A DNA stretch of 64,000 nucleotides, taken from Homarus americanus (taxonomy: Eukaryota; Arthropoda; Malacostraca; Decapoda; Nephropidae). Below are positions 23,071-35,444 of the stretch, in pieces. Location of the stretch: assembly GCF_018991925.1 (NCBI RefSeq), contig NW_024724368.1, positions 2,655,778 through 2,719,777 of the forward strand, given 5' to 3'. The notes under the pieces are model-generated. The model saw nothing but the letters and a program-made list of their open reading frames with translations. It had not been told where the DNA came from and searched no databases. A program made the translations under genes and the position numbers. Numbering within the stretch: the stretch's first letter is position 1; every line of letters begins with the position of its first letter.

Positions 23071-24038
23071 CTGTAAATAAAACACCCCATGAGTATACGT
23101 ACATAATTTTAGTTGTGTACAGAAAAAATGCAATATTTTCTATCAACAAACATCATTTACCTTTAAAAACATGGTCACTGAATGGTCCAAATGGTATCGA
23201 AATATTTGTAAATGTAAAATACCCTACACTGTACTGTACTGAAAAATGTTTTTAGTGGAATAGCACTAATAAAACTATTCTGGTATTTACTGATAAATTT
23301 AAGTTGAATGAAGAGTTCACTGAAGATATTATCCACCAGGTTTAATCATCACATGCAGTATACAGTATACTTATTCTACATACAAATTTGTTACCATTTT
23401 TACCTACAAGTTGACTTAAGTGCACATGCATGCACACTGTGTCTTTCTCACTAAATTCCCTTTCTTATAATAAAGAGAGAGAGGGTGAGAACTTACCTTT
23501 ACTTGATAAAACAACTACTGTACTGTACTGTACTGTAATAGTAAAGAAATGCTATACTGTATAGTACTGTATAAACTTTAATTTCCTACACTGGCTGTGC
23601 CCTTACTGTGCTTTTAAAACACTATCCTGCAACATATCTAACTAAAATAAACCAATAAACCCCCCTTTTCATCTTCTTCATAAAAAATACCAATAACAAT
23701 AATATTAATAATAGTAATGTAAAAAAAACGGCTAATAATCATAATTGTACCATTAATTACTATACTGTACTAAGAGTTTGTGTTGTGACCCTTAAAGTGC
23801 CATGTGCAAAACTCAACTTGCAATCAACAGGATAACCACAAACAAGATACAGTACTGTACCTGTACTGTACTAAGCTGTATTTGGAACTTTCACCAAGTG
23901 CAGTTTTGATCACGAAAGACCAAACAAAAGTACAAAAAACTATCAGCTGAGTAGTCACAACCAGTTGGTGTACTAAGTTGCTATTGAAATAAGAGTTTAA
24001 GTACTGTACAGTAGTGAGCCAAACAGGAAATGACTTAC
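23071..24038. other. dock: dock intron 1
   Basis: AT-rich; a TACTG-type tandem at 23517-23538 (GTACTGTACTGTACTGTA). No further exon seen. Confidence 0.4.
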
Positions 24039-24067
24039 TCTGGAAGGAAGTTCATGATTGCGGCCAT
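24039..24067 (-). CDS. dock: dock alternative coding exon 1
   Basis: The minus strand reads MAAIMNFLP plus two bases (GA) before donor GTAAGT. The next exon starts with T, so the junction codon is Asp and the frame enters IKKRVKK exactly. No SH3-1 domain is encoded. A second in-frame ATG lies at residue 5. GC-rich DNA upstream fits a leader. It could instead be a cryptic splice-compatible site, with the normal long form starting from exons beyond the window; transcript data would decide. Confidence 0.65.
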
Positions 24068-24330
24068 ACACTAGCTACAGGAGCAACAAGAGGAGGGAAG
24101 GGCGGCGAGAGATCACACCATTGACCACCTGGGCTTCTCCTGGGTCATGGTCCACACTCGCCGCCTCACACTAATAATTATATCCTGGTGGTGGTTTCTG
24201 CTGGGCCACCACCCACCTTCTGTCCTGCCCACCAGTGTCCCCAGGAGGTGGTGACAGTGTTGGCTGCCTCTTGAGGTGGGTGACTGGGCAAGAGGTTCAG
24301 AGGCAGGACACAGAAGCAGACTATACCAAC
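24068..24330 (-). promoter_or_regulatory. dock: GC-rich leader/promoter of short dock isoform
   Basis: Immediately upstream of the MAAIMN start the sequence is markedly GC-richer than its surroundings over about 260 bp, ending near 24330. It is consistent with a 5' leader and core promoter. No TATA box or defined start element was identified. Confidence 0.4.
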
Positions 24331-26480
24331 TGTTGTGATCTTCTGCTCACATCCTCATGCTGTGTTTCCTCAAGCACTCAGTGGTATCAGTAAAATCTCT
24401 TTATTTTGTCTCTTTATCAATACATCTGAGTCTACACCTGTAATAACACTCAACATGTTTAATTTATTTCAATCTTCTCTGAATCTCTGCTTTAATAATC
24501 AGTGTTAATTACGAAAGGAAAAAATCATGTCAAACTGTCTTTCCTTCTCAGTCTTTACTTTCTTAACAATGTTTTTTTTTCCAAGGTTTACTGTGTTCAT
24601 CACTTTTTGCCACTAACAATTTCCGTGTGTTTATCAACTTAGTTCAAAAAAATTTCCATCCCAGGTGAAAATTCTCAAAGGTACAATATATTGGTTACAG
24701 GTTGTTCTTCCAGGTTCAATTATCAAACTCATAATACATATAAAGTCACAAACAACAAATAGTCAAATAGTTTACATCAAAGAGTTTCCTTTCCAGTTTC
24801 CAAACATGCATGAATAAGCCAGGTAACGATATACAGGTAATGTCAACTACAGCTGCTGATGCACTTCCAGCTGCACCTGTACATATGTTGGTCATTTTAA
24901 CCTACAGGTTCTTTATTGTGATGCAGTGTAGCTAATATTAATAAAGGTTCTTGGTCACTAATTAAGAAGTACACATTGATATTTTAGGATACACTAGACA
25001 AAAGATGGTCTTCAAAACAAACTAACAGGAAATTTAATATTTTTCAATATGTGACAATGACTTTGACCCCGTGTTAAAGGTTAGGGTTTTTAATGACATC
25101 AAAACATCCAAAGAATAATCTTTAAAACTTCCTCACTTAAAGGTTAAGATAACTTTAAGACTGTCATTACTCCACTTGCTTTAACAAGGGGAAATATTTC
25201 CTGAAGTACAAGACAAGTTGATCTTGTCAGTGATCAGAAGACAGGTGCAATGATAACTGCATTTTAACTTACTGTATTTCCTACAACTGTTGGAAGTGCA
25301 TAGTATCACCCCTAAGGGAAATATTTTACCTTTCTCAATGATAATAACATTGTTATACTCTCTAAAAATGGTCCTAACTATTTAGAAGTACAGTACTGTA
25401 CTGTAGAGGCCGTGTTGATGACATCTTTAGCAATCACCTCTTAAGGATTTTCCTTCTCAATAACTATTAGTGAAGCTAACTACTGTACATAGTAGGCCCT
25501 ATTGTTCTACAATTAAGCAAAATCTGTGTCTGAGATGTTTGTCCCCTCTACAGCAGCCTGAGGTACAGAGCAAGTCCCTCCTGCCTCCCTCTCACCAAAG
25601 AATAGTTATTCCTTTGGTTTGTAAGAATATGCAATGTGTGATCATTCCCTTATATGTGCAGTGCCACCTAATCACCCCTCCCCTTATCTTAGTGCCACCC
25701 AGTCATCCTTCCCTTGTCTGTGCAGTGTCACCTAATCAATTTCAGTATTAGCATCTTCCACCTCCAACACCGCAGCTTTTTCTGTATCAGCCCTCAACAA
25801 TTTCAATTAAACACAACTTCCAACTTCCCCTCCCCTGTAATTTCATAGCACCCCCCGCTCCCACTCTCCCAGCAATTTCAATGTTTTATACCCCCCACAT
25901 TTTAAGTGTACCCAAAACAATATTAATGTCTACTAGCACAATTCCTTACAATTTCCTCGTGTTTTATCTCCGACCTACCCGCATAAACAGGTTTTAAAAA
26001 TGGGGTGAAACAAAAACACAAAATCGTTCACTCTTAAAAATAAATAAATAAATAAAAATATTACAGGTACAGTATTTATTTTTTTTCTTTTTCCTCAATT
26101 TTCAAGTTTTCCAAGTTTCTTTTGTGGTGTCGGCAGGTCTACATAATGCTATGACCATACATCAGAAATCTTTAAAACGGATCACTTGAAGATTTTCTCC
26201 CTGACCCTAACTTATTTCATATGCCATTTAACCACCTTAAACCTAACAAAATAATATATTGTTAATCTTACCGGTAAACTAGAAAAAAATAAAATAAATT
26301 ACTTCTTTCAACATCCACACACATAACCGGTACAGCGGATATGGTTCGTCAGCATTTAAGAAACACACAAACGAAATCCAATACGGGAATACTCTGCCGC
26401 AATACAACCAACAGACACACATTAGAATCATACAGGAAATATGTCGCCTTTTACCTCCATTTCCTTCGTTTTACATCAAC
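24331..26480. other. DNA upstream of short dock isoform, no gene recognised
   Basis: AT-rich, with a short AAAT tract near 26037-26056. No SH3-1 exon was found here on the minus strand. Confidence 0.35.
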
Positions 26481-26489
26481 ATGTTTACG

Positions 26490-26612
26490 CCCGTTTTCTA
26501 TCAGACAGCGCGGGAAATATTTTGTGGGTGGACAACAGGATATAGTGTTGGCGGGTCAGGCGGGAAAACTTTTTGGGAGGCTGGCGGGATGGCGGGATGG
26601 CGGGATTGTATG
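26490..26612. promoter_or_regulatory. GC-rich segment with two E2F-type sites
   Basis: Two exact TTTCCCGC words on the minus strand (26510-26517 and 26560-26567), 50 bp apart, followed by GGCGGGATGGCGGGATGGCG. The consensus for E2F/DP binding is TTTSSCGC. The position, upstream of dock and at the edge of the satellite-rich domain, fits a promoter, but no transcript is known. Confidence 0.35.
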
Positions 26613-26811
26613 AATAGAGATTATTGTAGAAACTTTGACATATTTTTTTTCCGTTCCGGGATTTAAGGTGACGTCAATAACACAAAATAGGATGTTAAGT
26701 ACCAATTATTCTCACATCTACACAACGTCATGTGAGCCCCAATGCTGACCTATCACAACCATGAAATTAATACACATTCTTAACTCTATACATGTTTCTT
26801 CTTACTATTAA

Positions 26812-28295
26812 CTATCAACACTGTCTACCATTAACTACCAGCACTCACTACCATTAACTACCAACACTCACTACCATTAACTACCAGCACTCACTACCAT
26901 TAACTACCAACACTCTCTACCATTAACTACCAGCACTCACTACCATTAACTACCAGCACTGTCTACCATTAACTACCAACACTGTCTACCATTAACTACC
27001 AGCACTCACTACCATTAACTACCAGCACTGTCTACCATTAACTACCAACACTGTCTACCATTAACTACCAGCACTCACTACCATTAACTACCAACACTCT
27101 CTACCATTAACTACCAGCACTCACTACCATTAACTACCAACACTCTCTACCATTAACTACCAACACTCTCTACCATTAACTACCAACACTGTCTACCATT
27201 AACTACCAGCACTCACTACCATTAACTACCAACACTCTCTACCATTAACTACCAACACTCTCTACCATTAACTACCAACACTCACTACCATTAACTACCA
27301 GCACTCACTACCATTAACTACCAACACTCACTACCATTAACTACCAACACTCTCTACCATTAACTACCAACACTCACTACCATTAACTACCAGCACTACA
27401 ACACTCTACCATTAACTACCAACACTCACTACCATTAACTACCAACACTACTACCATTAACTACCAACACTCTCTACCATTAACTACCAACATTCACTAC
27501 CATTAACTACCAACACTCTCTACCATTAACTACCAACACTCACTAATACTTTCATTAACTACCAACACTTCTACCATTAACTGTAATAACACTCACTAAA
27601 TATTAACTACCAACACTCACTACCATTAACTACCAACACTCACTACCATTAACTGCCAACACTCTCTACCATTAACTACCAAATGACTCGCTCACCATTA
27701 ACTACCAACACTCTCTACCATTAACTACCAGCACTGTCTACCATTAACTACCAACACTCTCTACCATTAACTACCAGCACTCACTACCATTAACTACCAA
27801 CACTCTCTACCATTAACTACCAACACTCTCTACCATTAACTACCAGCACTGTCTACCATTAACTATCAACACTGTCTACCATTAACTACCAGCACTCACT
27901 ACCATTAACTACTAACACTCACTACCATTAACTACCAGCACTCACTACCATTAACTACCAACACTCTCTACCATTAACTACCAACACTCTCTACCATTAA
28001 CTACCAACACTCACTACCATTAACCACCAACACTCACTACCATTAACTACCAACACTCTCTACCATTAACTACCAACACTCTCTACCATTAACTACCAAC
28101 ACTCTCTACCATTAACTACCAACACTCTCTACCATTAACTACCAACACTCACTACCATTAACTACCAGCACTCTCTACCATTAACTACCAACACTCTCTA
28201 CCATTAACTACCAACACTCACTACCATTAACTACCAACACTCTCTACCATTAACTACCAACACTCTCTACCATTAACTACCAGCTCTCGCTACTA
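26812..28295. repeat. 23-bp minisatellite array, about 64 copies
   Basis: Unit CTACCATTAACTACCAACAC plus TCA, with variants TCT, TGT and AGC in fixed positions. The array runs 1.48 kb with a few damaged units near 27400 and 27545-27690. No open frame of note. Confidence 0.95.
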
Positions 28296-28302
28296 CTAAC
28301 AG

Positions 28303-28693
28303 CGGCACTGTCATTTGTTCACCCCAACCGTGACACTGTCATTTGTTCACCCCAACCGTGACACTGTCATTTGTTCACCCCAACCGTGACACTGTCATTT
28401 GTTCACCCCAACCGTGACACTGTCATTTGTTCACCCCAACCGTGACACTGTCATTTGTTCACCCCAACCGTGGCACTGTCATTTGTTCACCCCAACCGTG
28501 ACACTGTCATTTGTTCACCCCAACCGTGGCACTGTCATTTGTTCACCCCAACCGTGGCACTGTCATTTGTTCACCCCAACCGTGGCACTGTCATTTGTTC
28601 ACCCCAACCGTGACACTGTCATTTGTTCACCCCAACCGTGACACTGTCATTTGTTCACCCCAACCGTGGCACTGTCATTTGTTCACCCCAACA
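28303..28693. repeat. 28-bp minisatellite array, about 14 copies
   Basis: Unit GTGACACTGTCATTTGTTCA plus CCCCAACC, with GTGGCACT variants. Because 28 is not a multiple of three, open frames here cycle through three readings (FTPTV, FVHPNR, CSPQP); they are artefacts of the repeat. Confidence 0.95.
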
Positions 28694-29600
28694 GTGGCAC
28701 TGATAATTACACTCCACACCATCAGCACTGGTCATTTCTGTGCTCCAACAACACTGACATTGTTAACGATTGCATTCCCAGCACTGGCACGATGACACTA
28801 GCAGTGGTCACTGAACTATCCTAACAGTGGCACTCCCTGGCACTTCAGCACGAAAACAAATCACAAGTCAAGCCACAGAGCCACTAGCTAGTTGCTTCCT
28901 GAAGGTGGCGATGGATGTCATTTCTGTAAGACCGTGACGAGGATGGCGGAAAGTGAGGCAGTGTGAGACATGTGTCGTCCAGGCACCACAACAACAACGG
29001 GGCCGGGAACACCACACCGCTGTGCAGAGGGGCGTGCAGTTTCCAGGCGGGAATCCCTGACATACACGGACTGACACACGCACACAACAAAGCCGCACGC
29101 CCACACACCAATCATACCCAACTTGAAGGCAGGTGTTGGGGTGAGGTGGGTGTGCAGGAAGACGCTGATAACAGCAAGGGCGCCCTGGCACTACACTGGA
29201 GGATGTAAAAGAGTGTTTACAGCGGAGGTGGGGAGGAAGTGTGGGTAGGGCGGGGTGGTGAGCCACGGTGTGGTGTGGTGTGGTGTGGTGTGGGGGCCGC
29301 GTGCCGGGGCCCGCCTGGGTGTGGGCTCACAGCATTGATCGCTCTGCTCGCTCCCTCCTGTCCCTGCTGCTGCTGGAGGGCTAGACCCACCCACCCACCC
29401 ACCCGGGGCAACGCTCCATGGGGTAAACCCTGCCCCAGGAGACCCCCGCCCCAAGGGTCCCGGCACCAGACGTCTTCCCCTGCTGCACGTGCCACACCAG
29501 ACACCAACAAACACCACCACCAACTTACACCCTTAACTACCATAACCTACACCAACACTTAAAGGCGCCACCCCGCAAAATTTCCCCCTTGACTTTAAAA
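28694..29600. other. GC/CpG-richer segment, no gene confirmed
   Basis: Composition rises between about 28900 and 29480, with a GGTGT tract at 29266-29292 and C-rich words at 29385-29404. Overlapping open frames on both strands show no recognisable domain. It could be a promoter or CpG-rich leader. Confidence 0.35.
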
Positions 29601-29764
29601 CACTTGAGCCAATTACTTTTACCTTCTGCTTCATTGTAGTCATTTTATTATCGTTTTACACACACACACACACACACTTCATTTACAGTGTTGTGTGGTC
29701 CTGCTACGCCGCCCACAAATAGCTTCAACTTACCATACATTACTCTCATGTATCAATACACAAC

Positions 29765-30120
29765 AGCCATGACGAGGGAGTAGTGGTGGTGGTAGTGTAG
29801 TGATGATGGTGGTGATGTAAGGGGAGAGGGGTAGTGATGATGATGGTGATGTAAGGGGAGAGGGGTAGTGGTGATGATGGTGATGATGTAAGAGCAGAGG
29901 TAGTGATGATGATGGTGATGTAAGGGGAGAGGGGTAGTGGTGATGGTGGTGATGTAAGGGGAGAGTGGTAGTGATGATGGTGGTGATGATGTAAGAGCAG
30001 AGGTAGTGATGATGATGGTGATGATGATGTAAGGGGATAGGTAATGATGATGATGATGATGATAGGGGAGAGATGATTACGATGTAAGGGTAGAGGTAGT
30101 GGTGGTGTTGGCAATAGTTG
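29765..30120. repeat. GATGATG/AAGGGGAGAGG minisatellite
   Basis: Irregular tandem units built from TAGTGATGATGATGGTGATG and TAAGGGGAGAGG. The His/Ser/Pro-rich frames on the minus strand are artefacts. Confidence 0.85.
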
Positions 30121-30160
30121 TGAGGAGAAAGATGGTGGTGATGGTATCGGTAGAGTTTGA

Positions 30161-30191
30161 CTGACTGACTGACTGACTGACTGACTGACTG
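30161..30191. repeat. GACT tetranucleotide microsatellite
   Basis: Uninterrupted TGAC units. Confidence 0.9.
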
Positions 30192-30365
30192 TGATTGACT
30201 GATAACTATATTTATACAAAACCACATCAATCACGACTACCTGATCACCCTATCCTACCTCCCATGTGTTCAGTGTTGGTACAGGTCATCCACCCGAGTA
30301 CTCTTATACGAGACAACCTGACACGGGTTCGGTTGGATCATAATGGATAACAGTGAACCCATCTT

Positions 30366-30400
30366 ACATTAAGACCCACAGGAGAATCGAACCCAGGGAG
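30366..30400 (-). repeat. Possible SINE B-box remnant
   Basis: The minus strand reads GGGTTCGATTCTCC, a tRNA-type B box. The sequence that should hold the A box is replaced by the adjacent 20-bp minisatellite, so at most a truncated SINE remains. Confidence 0.3.
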
Positions 30401-30404
30401 GTGT

Positions 30405-30765
30405 AATAGTGATGGTGAGATGGTGGTAGTGATGGTGAGATGGTGGTAGTGATGGTGAGATGGTGGTAGTGGTGGTGAGATGGTGGTAGTGGTGGTGAGA
30501 TGGTGGTAGTGGTGGTGAGATGGTGGTAGTGGTGGTGAGATGGTGGTAGTGGTGGTGAGATGGTGGTAGTGGTGGTGAGATGGTGGTAGTGGTGGTGAGA
30601 TGGTGGTAGTGGTGGTGAGATGGTGGTAGTGGTGATGAGATGGTGGTAGTGGTGGTGAGATGGTGGTAGTGGTGGTGATGGTGATGGTGGTAGTGGTGGT
30701 GAGATGGTGGTAGTGGTGGTGAGATGGTGGTAGTGGTGGTGAGATGGTGGTAGTGGTGGTGGTGA
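30405..30765. repeat. 20-bp minisatellite, about 17 copies
   Basis: Unit GAGATGGTGGTAGTGGTGGT, one shorter unit near 30680. Ser/His/Pro-rich frames on the minus strand are artefacts. Confidence 0.95.
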
Positions 30766-31070
30766 GGAGGAAGAGAAGGTGAAAGGGGTGGGGGCAAAGG
30801 TAAGAGGTAGTGGTGGAAGGAGGGAGGGGGAAGAGAGGGAGTGAGAGGGGAAGATGGAGCCTGAACTGCAGTGAGGGGGTAGAGGGGGAACTGTGGAGGA
30901 AGTGAGAGGAGATTGTGATTGTAGTGAGGGGAGTCAAGAGGGGAGGAGGACTGACGGTGAGAACGAAGGAAGACGATGAGAGCCAAGAGGGAGAGGAGGG
31001 AGAGAAGGGAGAGGAGGGAGAGATGGGAGAGGAGGGAGAAAAGGGAGAGGTGGGAGAGGTGGGAGAGTTC
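30766..31070. repeat. Polypurine tract (GGGAGA-rich)
   Basis: Almost purely purine on the plus strand from 30960 to 31070 with GGAGAGGAGGGAGA-type units. Confidence 0.8.
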
Positions 31071-31228
31071 TTTGTTTACAATGATACACACCTGAACTAT
31101 AATCATCCTCATTATCAATTAACATCTAGGGATCATTTGCTCCTCTATGAATCTACTTTACCATCCTATCACAGTGCCAATACTCTCAGGCACTGTGGCA
31201 CTATATAAAGGCCACCACAAACACGAGG

Positions 31229-31230
<2 letters not shown>

Positions 31231-31264
<34 letters not shown>
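31231..31264. repeat. GT dinucleotide tract
   Basis: Uninterrupted GT repeats. Confidence 0.95.
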
Positions 31265-31265
<1 letters not shown>

Positions 31266-31523
31266 GGATTATAATTAGGGGGAATAGGTGAATCTTGATG
31301 AAATAAATAAATAAATAATCCGAGGACATGAAAGAGCCATTGATTCCCCTCAGTGAATTTATCAATGTAAATTAACAGAGAGAATTAAATTTATTCACGT
31401 GTCAGGAATACTGCAGCCATATATTGAACGAGTCGACCACCTTCCTGCGTTTCTGTATGAGATATGAATAAATAAAGAAGTTTTCAGCCTTAAGTTGCGT
31501 TTATTTTTACCAGAACAGTTACC

Positions 31524-31528
<5 letters not shown>
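31265..31528. other. Unassigned AT-rich spacer
   Basis: AT-rich sequence between two GT tracts; nothing recognised. Confidence 0.3.

Positions 31529-31587
<59 letters not shown>
31529..31587. repeat. GT dinucleotide tract
   Basis: Uninterrupted GT repeats of about 58 bp. Confidence 0.95.
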
Positions 31588-33325
<1,738 letters not shown>

Positions 33326-33353
33326 CAGAGAGAGAGAGAGAGAGAGAGAGAGT
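33326..33353. repeat. GA dinucleotide tract
   Basis: Uninterrupted AG repeats. Confidence 0.9.
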
Positions 33354-33679
33354 CAGTGATTAAGTGAGGGTGAGACGGTGAGTAAGGGGTGAACGAGTAG
33401 GAGGGCACTTGATAACGAGATGGTCAAGTGTGAAGAGGGAATGGCACCCACACATTACCCCCCCCCCTCCAGGTGTGTCACAGCGTAAGTCAGAGCCCAG
33501 GTGACCACGACAGGGTACACAGGTAGGTAGGTAGGGAGCAGCCGTCTCCATTATCATCCCCCTGACAAAACTATGAGCTCTGTTGTGTGTATGAGTGACA
33601 GTCGTATTCCTGGTTACATTTCATCACGGGAGGAAGCGTTCTGTTGCTGTCGGTGGTAGGCGGCGCTGTACTTGGGGGA

Positions 33680-34240
33680 GGGGGTAGACAGGAGAGGAGT
33701 ATTGTGGGAGGTGGCCTGGGGAGGGTATTATGGGAGTGACCTGAAGAGGGGCCGAGGGAGGTATTGAGGGAGGTGGCCTGGGGAGGGGGTGTGGGAGGTG
33801 GCCTGGGGAGGGGTATTATGGGGTGGCCTGTATTAGAAGAGGGGCCTGAGGGAGTGGCCTGGGAGGGTATTATGGGAGTGGCCTGAAGAGGGGCCGAGGA
33901 GAGGTGAGGAGGTGGCCTGGGGAGGTAGGGAGGTGGCCTGGGGAGGGTATTGGGGAGGTGGCCTGGGGAGGTGGGAGGTGTGAGGGGAGGTGGCCTGGGA
34001 GGGTATTATGGGAGTGGCCTGAAGGGGGCCGAGGGAGAGGTATTGAGGAGGTGGGAGGGGGTATTGAGGAGGTGGCCTGGGGAGGGGTAGTATGGGAGTG
34101 GCCTGAAGGGGGCCGAGGGGAGGTATTGAGGAGGTGGCCTGGGGAGGGTATTGGGGAGGTGGCCTGGGGAGGGGTATTGGGGAGGTGGCCTGGGGAGGGG
34201 TATTGAGGTGGCCTGGGGAGGGTATTGAGGAGGTGTATAC
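33680..34240. repeat. Irregular GGCCTGGGGAGG minisatellite
   Basis: Units of GAGGTGGCCTGGGGAGGGTA plus TTG, mixed with GGGAGTGGCCTGAAGAGGGG. G-rich on the plus strand throughout. Confidence 0.9.
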
Positions 34241-34278
34241 TGAAGGAGGTATACTTGGGAAGCAATATAAGGGAAGAA

Positions 34279-34279
34279 G

Positions 34280-34327
<48 letters not shown>
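34279..34327. repeat. GT dinucleotide tract
   Basis: Uninterrupted GT repeats. Confidence 0.95.
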
Positions 34328-34328
<1 letters not shown>

Positions 34329-34399
34329 CAGCAGCGTCCACAGTTTACATAATTAAGCAGCGGTGCGGCAGGCTTGCGTGTCCAAAGACCTGTACTCAA

Positions 34400-34545
34400 T
34401 CCACTCTCACTCCTCTTCCTCCTTCACTCTCACTCCTCTTCCTCCTTCACTCTCACTCAACTCTTCTCTACTCTCACTCTCTCGACCTTTTCTCCTCCAC
34501 TCTCACTCATTCTACCCCTCATCTATCTATCTATCTATCTATACA
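34400..34545. repeat. Pyrimidine-rich repeats and CTAT tract
   Basis: CACTCTCACTCCTCTTCCTC units in tandem and a CTAT tetranucleotide run at 34522-34541. Confidence 0.8.
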
Positions 34546-34614
34546 ACCTTACGAGCTACTGTGAATCCATACCCAGGAGGTAATTAACTCCAGAGATTAA
34601 TCCTATAAAGTCAA

Positions 34615-34695
34615 CAATTTAATAACCCCTTGAGGACGATTACTTAATCCCTTGAGGACGATTACTTAACCCCTTGAGGACGATTACTTAACCCC
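34615..34695. repeat. 22-bp repeat, 3 copies
   Basis: CTTGAGGACGATTACTTAAC-type units in tandem. Confidence 0.8.
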
Positions 34696-34898
34696 ACCCT
34701 CTTGAACACAGTGACTTAATCTCCCTTCCTATGCTGTAACGTCTTAAAAATCCTCAAGAATACGATGACCAAATCACTCGAGTACAGTGGCATTGTGTTC
34801 AAGGGCGTCTAAGCCATCTTCCTCCAGGGTTTTTGAGCAACAGTCTAGTGTTCTCGTGATCTCCAGGATAATGATACTACCTGTTGGTTTTCCCGCAG

Positions 34899-34927
34899 GT
34901 CAATGACACGCCCGATATCGAGTACAA
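34899..34927 (+). CDS. Candidate 29-nt micro-exon, unknown gene
   Basis: A pyrimidine-rich tract and acceptor (GGTTTTCCCGCAG) precede and a perfect donor (GTAAGTG) follows a 29-base segment that reads VNDTPDIEY plus two bases in one frame. CpG content is high compared with the flanks. No family recognised and no neighbouring exon proven, so it is only a candidate. Confidence 0.25.
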
Positions 34928-34982
34928 GTAAGTGTTAAGTGAGTGCTTGTGGGTGTTATACTGGTGCTGTTAAGTGGTCAGC

Positions 34983-35285
34983 TATATTCACGTGGTGTTT
35001 GGTGATTTTTTTTATCTATATTCACGTGATGTTTGGTGATTTTTGATCCATTTTCACGTGTTTGTTAAATTTTTATCTATATTCACGTGATATTTGGTGA
35101 TTTTTTTATATATATTCACGTGATGTTTGTTACATTTTGATCCATATTCACGTGATGTTTGGTGGTTTTTTATCTATATTCACGTGATGTTTGGTGATTT
35201 TTTATCTATATTCACGTGATGTTTGGTGATTTTTTATCTATATTCACGTGGTGTGCTAAATTTTGATCCATATTTACGTGATGTA
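34983..35285. repeat. 32-bp minisatellite with CACGTG-type core
   Basis: Units of TATCTATATTCACGTGATGT followed by TTGGTGATTTTT, about 9 copies. Each has TTCACGTGA, an E-box palindrome. Confidence 0.9.
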
Positions 35286-35444
35286 AGTCGTCTCCAGTCA
35301 CGTGATAAATTCTGTAGCCAAGTAACAAGGTCAGTATACAGTAGTTACAACACAAGTTCCTCATACAGTATAATTATAATACCCGCAGTGACTCTCGTAG
35401 AAGGACTGTCACCTTCCTTCAACAATGACCTTGCCTGAACTGAA

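Larger units (their letters stand above)
16408..24067 (-). other. dock: dock/NCK adaptor gene, isoform lacking SH3-1
   Basis: Six coding exons (24067-24039, 23070-22877, 22255-21972, 20931-20755, 20510-20298, 16608-16408) join in phase to 365 residues. NCK/Dreadlocks is a cytoplasmic adaptor: its SH2 domain binds phosphotyrosine on receptors and its SH3 domains bind proline-rich partners such as Pak and WASP-pathway proteins, coupling guidance signals to actin. Visible here are SH3-2 (about 54-106), SH3-3 (about 123-180), a Pro-rich linker (181-265) and SH2 (about 267-360). The family normally has three SH3 domains; the first is missing from this product. The nine-residue first exon suggests an internal promoter. 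The conserved basic stretch IKKRVKKG, which normally follows SH3-1, is kept at the start of exon 2. Confidence 0.93.

Noticed and set aside
26812..28693. Regular arrays considered as CRISPR
   Set aside because: Units are direct tandem repeats without unique spacers, in a eukaryotic genome.
28868..29266. 132-residue Cys-rich frame
   Set aside because: Overlapping open frames on both strands in GC-rich DNA; no conserved spacing of Cys and no family.
30338..31118. 199- to 249-residue Ser/His/Pro-rich frames
   Set aside because: Translations of the 20-bp minisatellite and adjoining purine tract; no domain, and phase follows the repeat.
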